Shown piece after piece: positions 11,512 through 24,200 of a stretch of 64,000 nucleotides of DNA (positions are counted from its first letter, which is position 1; each line of letters starts with the position of its first letter). This stretch comes from Lingula anatina (taxonomy: Eukaryota; Brachiopoda; Lingulata; Lingulida; Lingulidae), in contig NW_019775991.1 in assembly GCF_001039355.2 (NCBI RefSeq), forward strand, positions 646,666-710,665, written 5' to 3'. The notes under the pieces were generated by a model. The model had not been told where the DNA came from, did not search any database, and saw nothing but the letters and a program-made list of their open reading frames with translations. A program made the translations under genes and the position numbers.

Positions 11512-14500
11512 ACTTCTATAAACAATTATTTCAATTATTCTAAATGGAAAACTTATTTTAGTCTTTCAGATAATAGAATAATTGTTATTATTTCTAATAA
11601 TAGGAATGACAATAGAATGTTTTTCATAAAGCGCGGGCTCTTCATAATAATTGCCAATTTTAAAATAATAATCCAATTACTATACACTGGTAAAATGGAA
11701 TTATTATTATTAAATCCCCCTGAATCTCAGAACTTACACATTACTAAAACACAATCGGATCCAGAGTGTTGGAAGTGGTGGACACAGGGTAGATGAATAT
11801 ACACTTTACTCCTCTGTGCTCGGTATCAAACAGTTAACAAGTTAATATATGCTACACAGGGATTGTAAACTGCTTGGTTTTGACTCGTTGTACTGTTTTT
11901 CGGAGACAAAAAGATGAAGGGGGACATCAGAAGTGAAAATCTTGGGAAAGTGTCTTAGAGAATATTAAAGGGGTTATATAAAAATACATACTATTGTGCA
12001 AGACAATTTTTCTACAGAAGCTAAAAAACAACGAGTAAAATTCCTGTAAAAATTCGATAGATTTTATTCATTTCAACGTTTTAACACATCTTTTTTATAA
12101 TTGATCGCTATTTTGCAGTGTTTTTCCTGCTATAAGTTAAGTTTGTCTGCAAGCCTCACTCACAGTGATGCATTTGACAATTTGTGTTTTCTGCATGATG
12201 AGGGTATTAGGCACCTACTGGTAGGAATATGGGTAATGTGCCATTACACTTAATGGAAAGAACTTTTTACTTTCAGCTCTGTCAAGCATATTTTCACTAT
12301 ACCGGCCTCTAAGAGCAAGCTCTTCCAACCACCAGACAAATCGGTCAAAAAGTGGCAAGGTTGTGTTTTCACAGAAAAATTTAACTAGCTGAATCATAGT
12401 GCTAAACCATACCAAATGGCACCATTCGCCTTTTTAAATACCAAAAATTTTGGGCCCCCCTTGGTAGTGCTGGTAATTAATTGTAGCAAACGCATACATT
12501 GCTTGGATTGTGTTCTCCACAGAAGGTGAGTTCAGTTTGAACAGATCCATCGTAGCTTTCTGTTATGTTTCACATTATTCTATTATATAGGAAAATGCAT
12601 TCTATGTTATCTTTAATGTCACTGAATATATTACTGTATTCTATATTAAATTTAATGTCGCACGATATACTGTATGTATACTGTAAACAGTGCAGGTCTA
12701 CTAAAAGCACTTTGACTTATACAGCATACTGTCCCTACATTAAACGCATTTTAATCCCTATGGTGTTACCAAGAATATATTCACCTAAAAATAAATAAAT
12801 TACATTGACAACGCATCTACCAAGATCAACAATGATATATAAACCCAATAGCCTTCGGATCATGTTCCCACTTATATTTTTTATCTTTTTTTAATCACTC
12901 AAATCTTATCAACTCCGCCTTTCTAACGTGTAGGCTTGGTATCACTTATATGAAATTCATTCCAAAATTGATTTAAAACATATTTTAGTCCACGATGAAT
13001 CCCGTCCACTTTAAAGTTCGTGTTGTCCTGAATTATATTTTTCTTGCTCTCAAGCAGGCGTAACTATACAGATACTGAATTAACTTGTGACAAAGTAAAG
13101 GGGGGTCAGTCAATAGCTGCAAAATATTGGTTAGATGCAAAACCATAATGTAACGTGTTATCTATACATATATCTATTCTAAACACTAAATGAATTTTCA
13201 CACGTGCCCACATTGATATTGTTTTTATTAAATGGGTCAAGTATTGGACGCTTCATATGGTATACCGGGCAAACTTTTGGCGTTGATTACTACAGGGGTT
13301 CATTTTCATCTTGTTAGAATTTCTGACCACCTGAACATATCTGGAAAGTGAGCACCAGAAAGGCGGTTCCACGACTGTAATGGCCTAATCTGGTCAAAAA
13401 AAGCTGTTTTCTTTCTTTCTTTTTTTAATGTGCAGTGCATACTGATGATAATTCGATATCAATATCAGTAAGACTCGGAAAAAATGGAAGCGCGATCTAC
13501 TGTACGTGAGTGGCGGATGTCATCTTCGGGGAGGAAAAAGTGCCAAAATCAGCCGATAAGAAGCATGTGCACGTTGCACAGGCGTCTGGCATTGCCTATA
13601 ACATACTGTGCCAAACCTCCCAACATATTGCAAAATTTATTTATCATTAAAACATGTACGTAACTTTCTTAGCAGACTACCATAAACGTGTGACACTGAC
13701 GGTTGTCCGCTAGGAAACGTTGTCTGTTTTTCGTTACTTTGTACCGGTGAATTTCATTCGCTATACTAAACCCAATACTACGACAAACCGTAACTTGTAC
13801 TAATCGTAAAGGGATCCACGGATTTCTATTTCTTGGCCTATAGCTCCTGGCACACCAGTACCCTTTGAGAAAACTAATGCCACTTACCAGATGATGCTCC
13901 TTTTCCTTTGAACAGAGTCGTGCCGTGACAACGTCCTGATGTATTTTCAACTAACGTTAAAATATAATATAAGTTCACATCACGTTTGTCGCCCATATCA
14001 GACCCGTAGCTTGACAGCCTATGGAGCATACAGTATTTGGGGCAGGTCATCAATTCCAAATAGATCTAATTGATTATAAAGTCCATGGTGATTGGCAGTG
14101 CATATAGCCAGTGTTCACGGAATATGAATACACTTCCTGGAAATACATTTCATTCCCATATGAAACCCGTACCTAAGCCGCATTTTGGGACATATTTGGG
14201 GCAGGCCATTAATTCAGAATGTAACTAAAACTTCAGGTACAGGCAGAACTGAGGATCGTCAAAACAAACAGCTTGTGTATGAAATATTATAAATAATCGT
14301 AATGTATGGATCATGAATTCATTTCGTTTTTTATCACAAACACATATACCTTAGCACTTCTTTCACGTGTGAGATAAATTACTGTTCACGAGTGCTATAT
14401 GCCACAACGAGGTGCTCGAGGCATAGGCCTATATCGCGAGAGGCTGGTAGTTAATTATTTGATGTACATACCGAGAGAATACTCGCATTTTTCCAAAAAT

Positions 14501-14780
14501 GCTCTTTTGGCCGTGATATGTCTTTCATATAATATATATGGTGGAAGTGTTACCGGAGATAGTATGGTTTGGCGTGGTTTTACCTTTCACCACCCCTCCC
14601 CTTCTTCAGTATTCAAGCGGGTCATACCGATACGGGCAAAAATAAAGAAGGTAACGCGCAATTACACATGCCATACCAACAAATTGGCAGCTTGGCTAAT
14701 TAACTTGGTCAATTAACTTGCTGATTATGCTGTTAACAATGCAAATACACCATTAAGACTGGGCACAGCCAGGCCCTAAT
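11512..14780. repeat. Upstream spacer of gene A2, duplicated upstream of gene B
   Basis: No gene is recognised. From about 11760 on, this spacer is colinear with about 21245-25415 upstream of gene B. Modules recur upstream of the other genes: CAATCGGATCCAGA...GGTGGACACAGGGTA (11751, 33213, 48237, 62060), and CAGACCCGTAGCTTG...GGGGCAGG (14000, 24530, 36650, 42275, 51895). The first of these lies 240-580 bp upstream of the start codons and could include promoter sequence, but I see no clear core promoter. Confidence 0.6.
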
Positions 14781-14925
14781 AGAGTGTTTTCCACGAAATC
14801 GTGAGCATGCGCAGTTCGCGCCATTTTGTGCGGGACTGTTTCTCAGGGGGCAAGAGTAGAAGGGGCCTTCATGGACGGCTGTCACGATGTAAAGTAGATC
14901 TCCCTCTCTTTGCATTTATCGGTAA

Positions 14926-15250
14926 TGGGTGGTCATGACAACTGCTGTGTGTATAACTGCAGCCACCGGAGAGGTAGAAAAGACAATGTTTGTAGTTTTT
15001 TTTTTTTTTTTTTTGTATTTCCAAAGACAGACGTTCGACATTGCTAAGGATTAGTGCCGCTGGTCGTGCGAACATTTCATTGAAAGATATAACTGACAAC
15101 TTCAAAGTCTGTGGCTGTCACTTCCAATCCGGGAAGCCAAACAGGAAAGATAGTATGTTTATTGATGCAGTACCATCAGCTGATTTACCAAAGTCACGCA
15201 AAACGGCTAAACAGTATTTCAAGTGCGACATGGGTCGAAGCGGCGGAGAG
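14926..15250 (+). pseudogene. THAP-like zinc-finger fragment of the ISL2EU element
   Basis: From the ATG at 14926 the frame encodes GHDNCCVYNCSHRRGRK, the first half of a C2CH THAP finger. The second half (VCGCHFQSGKP, about 15107-15140) is in another frame. The two frames are separated by a run of 19 T, where one base gained or lost would restore one frame. A stop at about 15250 ends the second half, so the usual long C-terminal region is absent. THAP domains bind DNA and occur in P-element, ISL2EU and related transposon proteins. Confidence 0.6.
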
Positions 15251-16250
15251 TAGGACTAGAAAAATTATATTGAAGAAGCTAATCACAGCAAATTTACTTT
15301 CTTTCATCGTTTTATTTAGAAAAGTAAAACTGCGTACAAAAATATTATCACAAAGACATATTTGATTTGTTCACTGCTGAGCTGTTGCATGTCCAGGTTT
15401 GCAAATAAATTACTGTACTAGTAAATGCACTAGCATCGTGCCATCTTCCAATTAAAATTGATCTAAAAAAGCTGCACATTAACACCCGAGTAAAATAAAA
15501 CCAACCTACATGGCAAATTTTAATTTAAAGCACCATCACCTGAGACTAAGTTATAATTAAAAACATTACTATATCACAATATAATTAAATATCCATTGCA
15601 CTGCTAAATACATAAAATATATACAAATTGCACTGGAATCCTGCATCAACTGACCAATAAAATAAAAATCTAGTCTAAAAAGATGAAAGTTCACTCCTGA
15701 GAACCATTTCCATTCTACTGTATTCCGGTAAAACCTATATAATAGCACCATCTAATACAACCATATTTTAAAACCTTTTCTTTATCACAGTGTTATTTAA
15801 TATCTATATCCATGTTAAATACACAAAAGAAAAATATTTTCAAAAAAGGACTATTATCATGCAAGTATTATTATAACAGCATGAAAATAAAACACTAAAG
15901 ATTTTCACAATACAAGATCACAATGCAGAATAATATTGCACATATTCTCAGTTTGGTATTAAATGCATGTATAGAATAAAGCTTGAATTTTTGAATGAAA
16001 AAAAAAAAATGAAAAAGAAAAATGTTTAATAGTAGCGTACACCAACTCTGTCAAAATGAATGTCTTGTAAAAATTGGTCAGTTTAGGAACCACAGATGCC
16101 CAATGAACAGCATCAAACAGAACAGATTCAATGAAGAGATCCTACTCTGTGCATCATACTCATGAATGTTGTACACAGCCATTTGACCCTGGACTTGAGT
16201 GAAGTAGTTATGTTTCTGATTCAAATATGGCCTGTTGTTTTCGTCTAGCT

Positions 16251-16583
16251 TTAAACATGACAGTTTTCTGGTGACACAGAGTGGTCCACTAAAGCTGTTT
16301 TGTAGATTTTCTGCACATATCCATCTTGAAAATACCGATAAGCTTTCAGACTTTTGAATGCCCGCACAAATTTCTTGTCGTATGTTCTGTCCTTGCTGTC
16401 TATGAGATACGTTTTCAGTTCTTTCTTTGAAAAGTCATCAGGTACGTCTGTTAAATTTCTATTCCAAGTACTCGCACGAATGTGTTTTCGAAAAAATTCA
16501 GGTGTTATCATGTTACAAATCCTTGAAAATTCAGATCGAAACGAGCACTCGTCGATATGGCGTCCGTCGTGTACACTCCGCAC
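16251..16583 (-). pseudogene. N-terminal fragment of a YqaJ/SWIM-type transposon protein
   Basis: A 110-codon frame starts at an ATG 85 bp inside the right terminus of the element and reads inward. The segment FVRAFKSLKAYRYFQDGYVQ resembles the stretch that precedes a SWIM zinc finger in the YqaJ-nuclease proteins common in cnidarian, hemichordate and lancelet genomes; this is recognition from memory. The frame then stops, and neither the SWIM cysteines nor the nuclease motifs follow. It fits the second protein of an ISL2EU element. Confidence 0.5.
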
Positions 16584-16828
16584 TTTCCCCTTGAAACTTC
16601 AAATCCCGCTAAATCTCGTGTTTTAACGGAAAATTTAGCGGAAGTCACGTGACCGTGGAAAACACTGTATTAGGATGGGGTCTGGGCCTCTTAGGCATGT
16701 GACTAGATTAGGACTGGGCCTGTGGCACATATTTATATGGCTCAGAGTTTGGTGATTGTGTTAACTCCTTTGACTTATGAAAACAAAACTGGAACTAATT
16801 GATCAAAAAGAAAGAAAATTATATGTGT

Positions 16829-17123
16829 GAAAATAGTTTCATTGGATCTAAGTTTTGATAGTCAGAAAGGTTTCATTTATGCTAGATCCTGAAATTTGAT
16901 TTACCTGGACTGTCCCATGTGTATGACGACATTCTCAAACCCACCCTGGGGGATGGGGCGAGAGGGGCTAACAAGTCATCATCAAGACTGAGATAATTAC
17001 CTGTTCACTTTCACCTGAACAAGTAATTCAGTTGTGACTAAGTCTGTCAGAGTGAACAGACGAAACAGTCAACAGGTAAATCAAATTTCAGGATCTAGCA
17101 TAAATGAAACCTTTCTGACTATC
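16829..17123. mobile_element. 295-bp foldback insertion with a perfect 55-bp inverted repeat
   Basis: Positions 16853-16907 and 17073-17127 are exact reverse complements over 55 bp, with a second shorter inverted pair inside (CTGTTCACT / AGTGAACAG). The insertion is bracketed by a 14-bp direct repeat AAAATTATATGTGT (16815-16828, 17124-17137). The gene B unit at about 25558 has this 14-mer once and continues directly, so it is the empty site. Confidence 0.8.
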
Positions 17124-17489
17124 AAAATTATATGTGTCCCTACCAAGGAGACACTGAGATGAATGAAATATAATGTCCAAACAAATGAGAGTATCCCTAA
17201 ACCTATAAGTTATCACATATGCAAATTCACGTTGCATCAGATGTGCTTGATTCCCCAACTCCTTAAGCACAATAGAAAGCAATATAAAGGTGACAATAAT
17301 CCTGCCCTTGCACTGGATATAAAGAGGCTTCTCGTAGACTTAGCAGTCAAAGTACTCAGCTCCCCCTCCTCCAAATAAAACTTTTTAGTGGGATTCGATG
17401 AACGAATAATTTGGATTTTTAAAAGCCTTTAAAAAGGTTTTATGAAAAATAATATGAAAAGAAAGAAATATTTGCTCTGCAGTGATAGA

Positions 17490-17495
17490 TTTATT
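17490..17495 (-). terminator. Poly(A) signal AATAAA, gene B
   Basis: AATAAA on the minus strand about 90 bp after the stop codon, in a block conserved after all the protease genes. Confidence 0.7.
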
Positions 17496-19033
17496 CAGAG
17501 AAATCTGCTCTGAGAACATAAAAAGCCAATAGGAGTAGATCTAGTACATTAGTACGTTATTTTTACTGAAGTAGAAAGGACTCAATTATCCAAGCATGAA
17601 GTAGACAAAGCCAAATTGGTTCCATTGACACCCGTAAGTTGTCCAGCCAATGCGTACTGTATGATGTACTCATTTGTGTAGTTGACGGCCTGGGCAGAGG
17701 GTGAGCTGATAGTCCCGTTGTCTCTGAGGACCTGCAATAAGGCAGCTACAGCGCCGGTCACAAACGGAGCTGCCATGGAGGTGCCACTCTTAGTAGTATA
17801 TCTATTGTTTCCAGAGAAGTCAGCAACTTTGATACTCTTACCCGGGGCGAAAAGGTCTACGCAAGGACCATAGTTGCTGAAGCTAGCCTTTGCAAAGTCG
17901 TCATTAAAGGCTCCGACAGTGAGGGCATTGGGAGTGCTAGCAGGAGAACGAGCACACGCGTCTTTATTGGAATTACCAGCTGAAGAAATTGCGGGGATTC
18001 CCGCTTCGAGTAGATCATCGACTGCGTCGTTCAGAGAACTGGAGAACGGCGCCCCAAGACTGATGTTAATAACGGAAAGACGCCCATTGCTTTGTACTGT
18101 TTGCTTTACCCACAGACATCCATTCAATATATAGGAAATAGTGCATTGACCATTTAAACAAATCTTCAGGGAAATGATGTTAGCACGTTTTGCCACACCA
18201 CAATTGATGCCCCCGATGATGCTGGCCACTTGAGTGCCATGACCATCGTCATCCACACTCGTAGATGTGGGCCATCCTGGAAAAAGAATTGAAAAAAAAG
18301 TAATCAACCATCCATATGTGTTGAACCTAAAATGTCACTACAAAGAAGCAAGTGAAGTTGACACGCCGACTGTCACTTGGAACTCTAATTTTCTTCAAAT
18401 ATATGAAAAACAGACATTTGAGATGCATAATGGCAGTTGTATTGTAAGCAAATTTTATGACCTGTCACCTCCCCATTTCCATTCAAAATTAAGAGAATCC
18501 AGATTTCCCAATCTTCACAATGGAGAGATAACTTCACTATCCGAAGACAATTTTGGAATTCTTTGCAAACCTAGTAATGTTAAATGATTGCATTATCTGT
18601 CGTTGCACTTAAGACTGCTCCCTTTTTTGCTTTGCTCTTTTGCAAACCAGGTGATGCTTTTTGCTGCAACGCTGCATGGAGACAATCGGACACAACTCAC
18701 CAATGGTAACTCTCCCTGTGAAATCTTTGTGATTTGGATTGATGCCTGTGTCTGCCACATATACATCTATTTCCTCTCCATCGCCCCAGATTCGATATTT
18801 GGAATTGTGTGGATTGCCATCAAGAGTGTTCAACCCCTGCAAGTATGGAAATATACAAAATACTAGCTTAGGCATATTGCAAAAACAGATTCTTGCATAA
18901 GTAATTTTCCCAAATGTGTGCAGTCAATGTATAGTCTTGCTAGAAAGTAAATATCAAAATACACCAAGTTGGACATTAATCATGTTTAACATAGAAAATG
19001 CTTCATCTAACCCACCCATTGGATATACGAGAT

Positions 19034-19796
19034 AATACAGACTTGACATTTAATATGGAATATTTCAGTTTCGAAGGTATGCCTAGGTAAAAATGCATCC
19101 TTTTTTCAAAAAACTCAGATCTCATATAAGATATGTGAATGGAGAAGTGTGTAGTCAGGTGTGTCGCTTCCAATTCACTGAATTCCAGGTTTGTTGCGCT
19201 GCTGCATTATGTAATATGCAGTGATTTAATTGGGTAGTGATCCTTTGGGCAGGTCAAAGCTTGGCTTTGGCAAAGCATGGTTCTTCCAAAAAAGTATCCA
19301 TATGTCGGTAACTACTGCATAGAAGAATTTGAAATTTGGCATGCAAGTGGTCAGTGTTGCAAGGTGTAAAATGAGCTATGCACTGCTCCGCAAATTTGTT
19401 AATCTGTGGCAGAATGGCTCGAACAAGCCAGGCATTGCCAGACAGATAATTGCGCCAAACGAAACGGTCCGCACAGTTTTATAGAGTAATGTCCAGACTG
19501 ATGCACCTACACAGAGACCACACCCAATGTATTGAAATCTAACCACCAGGGTACAGGACGTACTGTCTGTCGGGATATGTTGTTGCAACTAAACAAAAAC
19601 CACCCAGTCCGTTCAGAATGAGGGGTAAATTGCCACCAAAACGCATTTTTCAAGGCCCTTAGCGAACACCAAACTGGTTTTAGCTGGTTAGAATACCAGA
19701 CAACCTCAGGGGAACCCACTGTAAACAGCAAAACATCGCTGTATCTTTCTCTANAAAATCGACACTGGAAACTAGAAACTAGACACTAACTTCAGC
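19034..19796. other. Foreign insert replacing exon 4 of gene B
   Basis: This stretch has no match in the other protease units and contains an N at 19754. A short plus-strand frame from 19371 reads KFVNLWQNGSNKPGIARQ, which vaguely resembles a transposase helix-turn-helix but soon stops. I cannot assign it. Confidence 0.4.
19754..19754. other. Single N, contig join in intron of gene B
   Basis: It lies just before sequence returns to homology with the other units (about 19796), at the place where exon 4 should be. Confidence 0.7.
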
Positions 19797-21239
19797 GCTC
19801 TTCCAACCTTTTACTTATGTTGCGCAGAATGACGAAATCCTTTTCTCTATTAAACTTAACTCGTTGTCTTCGTCCAGCTCCTTTGATGATTCTACGGACT
19901 AGATAAATAAAATTATGTTTCTTGTAAATGGTTTACATAACAAATACATTTAAGACAACAATAAAGCAGAGATGTATCGGAATCCAAGCCCACATTAGAA
20001 AAAACAGCAAAGGCACCCAGAGAACACAGACCTTCGCCAGGACTAATAATGAACTAATAATCAACCATTGAATGATGGATGAATCATGACCAAAATCTTG
20101 TCACTTTTAAGTTAGCCCATTTTTGACCAACCCTTATTATTTCATCGAAATCCGTACATACATTTGAGCGTTAAGTTGCTAATAAGCTAACAAACTAACG
20201 GAACCAAAAACATAACCTCCTGGACAGAGGTCATAAGCACAATGTGTGAGCTAGAAAAGTGCCCCCTGCTAAGATTCTAAGTGAAAGCGCTGTGCGTCCC
20301 ATCAGGCAAAAAAAGTGGATCGCAAAATGAGCATTTTCATTTTACTGAACATTGTTTACGCAACATAAAGCAAAAGTTTTACACGGACCAGCTTCATTAT
20401 TATAAAATTTCCCATGCGTGCTTTCTTATAGCGTTTCAACCACAGCGGCGTTTGGTTTGAATTGACCATCAAAACCACAAATGCGAGACGACCTTAATGT
20501 CCTCATTTGTTGCCTTTCTGTATCCGATACATACAGATATAAGCATAGGGAACATAGGGGCTGGAACACGTAGGTCGAAAAGCTAATGGTAGTGAATTTC
20601 ATTAGCAAAGGATATACAAGAAGATAGATACGTTTACTTACTTGGGCCGTATTTTGCACCAGGCAAAAGTCGAGCGATGTATTGTCCTGATATCCCAGAA
20701 CCATCAGTGTACTCAATAAGTGGCACTGAGGGAGATATGAATAAGAATGAATCGCCCCTTGTTAAAATATTCTTTTGTAATTTAATTTGGGTAAGTTTAA
20801 ACAAAAATTTTATATCATCTTGTTGAATTACAGTCTTTTTTTTTTGGGTCACTTACAATGCTCTATAATTCAAAGTGCATTTAAAGTGATGAACTAATCT
20901 TTGTCATGTAAGATTTCCATATCTTGTGGTATTATACAAATTTATTTTCACTACGCTTGATAAAACGTATTTTATATTCTTAAGCATTTTAATTGTCAAG
21001 TGTTTTAAAAACCACGTCACCAATCAAATGATCAAATCTATAAATTTGCCCATTCATTAGCTGTCTTTCGTTCATGCATCGACAGAAAATCAATGTAATT
21101 TAACAAACAGAGCATGAGCAACGTGGGATGTTTATTATAAAACTTCTTCCACTATTTCATGGGAAAACGCCTCGCATTGAAACTCAAAGCCTCTACATTT
21201 TGTGCAATTAATCAACCATTCCACTTGCCTAAGCCTTGT

Positions 21240-24200
21240 TCACAGGGCAGAAGAATATACACTTTACTCCTCTGTGCTCGGTATCAAACAGTTAACAAGT
21301 TAAGATATGAAACACAAGGATTGTAAACTGCTCGGTTTTGACTCGAGTTTCTCGTTGTACTGTTTTTAGGAGACAAAAAGATGAAGGAGGGATATCAGAA
21401 GTGAATATCTTGGGAGAGAATAGTGTCTTAGACAATATTACGCACTATTGTACAAGACAGGACCTCTACAGAACCTAAAAAACGACCAGTAAAATACCTG
21501 TAAAATTCGATAGATTTTATTCGTTTCACATTGCACTAACTGATACGCAGCGCTTTATCGTTTGATTCCCATTTGCATCTCAAATTTTCATGAGATGACT
21601 GATTACATGCTGAGGTTATTGGAGACCATTTTGTTAGATTTTCAACATAATTGAGAACGGCGTATATTGAACGTTTTAACACATCTGTGTATAATTGATC
21701 CATATTTTTCAGTGTTTTTCCTGCTATAAGTTAAATTTGTCTGCAAGCCTCGCTCACAGTGTGTTTTCTGCATGATGAGGGTATAAGGCACCTACTGGTA
21801 GGAAATATGGATAATATGCCATTATAGTTTATGGAAACAACTTTTTACTTTCAGCTCTGTCAAGGATATTTTCAATGTACTGGCCTTTAAGAGCAAGATT
21901 TTCCTACCATCAGACGAATCGGTCAAATAGTGGCAAGGTTGTGTTCACACAGAATACACCCATTTTGCTCACACTTAAATCATCTTTGTGACCTTATTAT
22001 TACTGTAAAATATTAAAGCTTTCCGTTGCCTTTTTATAAAGACACAGCCACATGCACATTTCACTGCCCCGCGTGGGCTCCCGTCTCAGTTTTTTAACTG
22101 TGAAAGTAGTGTATTTTTCCACGAAGTTTGCTGTGCAAATGTGCAAGAAGTGATCAATGCATTACTTCCACCAATACCACAATTGAAAGATGGATACATA
22201 ATCTTTATATCGGCAGAGTTATATCATAATTCTGTTGTTATGGTTACAAACTTCCGAAGTAATTTAAGGTCACTTCATGACTGCCACAGATACCCATCCT
22301 ATCAATAGCCTTATATTTCCACCAGTAGAGCACCTTAGATATTATCACTGATATTTACTGAAAATATGGACAAGGGGGCCTAACATAAATTAAATGAATG
22401 TAGTGACCTTCTTTCTAAAAATCCTGCAACAGTGACGCAAATTGTTTTATTTTCCAGCTACATTATCATTAAACATACTCGCTTGCCACAGATTAATTTG
22501 TAGTCAAGACTGCTTGGTGGATTTAGGAGGGGTGTCAGGAAGGTCCTGCATCCCTCCTTCAATTTCTGAAAAAAATCACACCAATGGTCTACTCTTGAAA
22601 TTAAACTAAACCATACCAAATGGCACCATTCGCCTTCTAAAACACAAAAAATTTCGGGGCCCTCCAGGGCGGGGGGGGGGGCATATGCGAATTCGCCTTT
22701 ATAAAAAATTCTGGATCCACCTGCTGCACGGCCATGGTAGTGATGGTAATTAATTGTAGCCAAACGAATACATTGATTTTGTGCTCCTCAAGAGGGGAGT
22801 TCAGTTTGAGCAGATCCATTAAGACCAGTAGGGCCTAAAATCATAAAGCAGGCTAACCTCGTATGTCTAGCATATTAGGCTGTAAACCCAACATGTATCA
22901 TGTTTAAGCATTTAAGAAAATTGCATATAAACATTTCCAAAAAAAAGTTGACCAAAGATCCATCGATCGCAAGCAATTTAAGATGTGGCACACAGTAGGG
23001 TGGAAGTAGGTCACAATCAGGGCGAACAATACAGCTTAGTCATAAAATAAGAAGGGACTTCCAATAACTTGCGTGCACTTGTATTATCTCCGACCTAGTG
23101 GGAAGGAGGCGTGATTTTATCTTATCTGGGTGAAAACTTGGGTAAGTTACACCCTCGATGCATATACACTCCCTGTTCCTGTAAACTACACACAATGGAC
23201 AATAGAAATGTCACCCCCTGAATCAGAGTAATCAAATAATAATAATCAAGTTATCAATAATCAAAGTGGGCAGAACTTGAGTAGTTATAATGCCTAGTCT
23301 ACACTTTTTTGTTAAATTTGATGTTACTAAAATGATACCAGGAGCATATCATTCCACAGTCATTCACCCCCCCCCCCCAAGTATTCGATCAGTAGGGGTG
23401 ACACTTCTATTGTCCATTGTGTGTATTATTTTACGAACATTGCATATTTTATACTTATTCATTACATGTTCGCGTAGCTTTCTGTTATGTTTCACATAAT
23501 TTTATTATATAGGAAAATGCATTCTATGTTATTTTAAATGTCACTGTATATATCGATATACTACTGTAAATACTGCAGGTCTACTAAAAGCACTTTGACT
23601 TATACAGCATACTCTCCATATATTCAATGTATTTCAATCTCTATGGAAACACCAAGAATACATTGCGCCAAATTATCTGAAGCAAGTAGTTTCTGAAGCA
23701 AGCTGTAGTTTAAGCGTGTTATTCACCTGATAAAAATAAATAAATTACAATGACAACACATCTATTAAGATCAACTATGATAGATAAACCCGATAGCCTC
23801 CGGATCATGTTCCCACTTAGATATTCATCTTTTTTTAATCACTCAACTCTTATTAACTCCGCCTTTCTAACGTGTAAGCTTTGTATCACTTATATAACAT
23901 TCATTCAAAGATTGGTTTATCACATCTTTTAGTTCACGACGAATCCCGTCCACTTTAAAGTTCGTGTTGTCCTGAATAATATTTTTCTTGTTTTGAAGCA
24001 GGCGTACGTAGTATACAGATACTGAATTATCTTGGGGCAATGTAAAGGGGGGCGGGGGTTAGTCAATTTCTGCAAAATATTGGTTAGAGGCAAAACCATA
24101 ATGTAACGTGTTATCTATACATACATCTATTCTAAACACTAAATGAATTTTCACACGTGCCCACATTGATATTGTTTTTATTAAATGGGTCAAGTATTGG

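Larger units (their letters stand above)
14781..16668. mobile_element. ISL2EU-type DNA transposon, 1888 bp, internally decayed
   Basis: The ends are imperfect inverted repeats (AGAGTGTTTTCCACG at the left; ACAGTGTTTTCCACG when the right end is reversed). The gene B spacer at about 25410 gives the empty site CCCTAATTAGG. Here it reads CCCTAAT|element|ATTAGG, which is an exact 2-bp AT duplication. A THAP-like zinc-finger reading frame points inward from the left end and a YqaJ/SWIM-type protein fragment points inward from the right end. As far as I recall, an AT target duplication plus THAP and YqaJ proteins is the combination described for the ISL2EU (earlier IS4EU) superfamily. The middle (15260-16250) has no significant open frame, so this copy cannot encode full proteins. 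Confidence 0.75.
17582..20725 (-). pseudogene. Proteinase K-like subtilisin gene B, lacking exons 1 and 4
   Basis: Minus-strand exons present: exon 2 at 20642-20725, exon 3 at 19808-19898, exon 5 at 18701-18836 and exon 6 at 17582-18276. The catalytic Asp (VADTGIN), His (GHGTQVASIIGG), oxyanion Asn (SAGNSNKDA) and Ser (SGTSMAAPF) are all kept, so the catalytic domain itself looks intact. Exon 4 is absent: intron 4 follows the paralog to about 19033, then runs into unrelated sequence containing an N at 19754. Exon 1 is reduced to its last bases (CTTAG|GCAAGT at about 21226-21239), after which the sequence jumps to a point equal to 11785 in gene A, so about 457 bp including the signal peptide is missing. 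Without exons 1 and 4 no secreted, correctly folded product is expected. An assembly error at the N could explain the loss of exon 4 but not the loss of exon 1. Confidence 0.75.

Noticed and set aside
14399-14716. Repeated frame beginning MPQRGARGI (also 24901-25206, 37316 onward)
   Set aside because: Part of a repeated spacer module with indels between copies; no domain and no conservation of frame.
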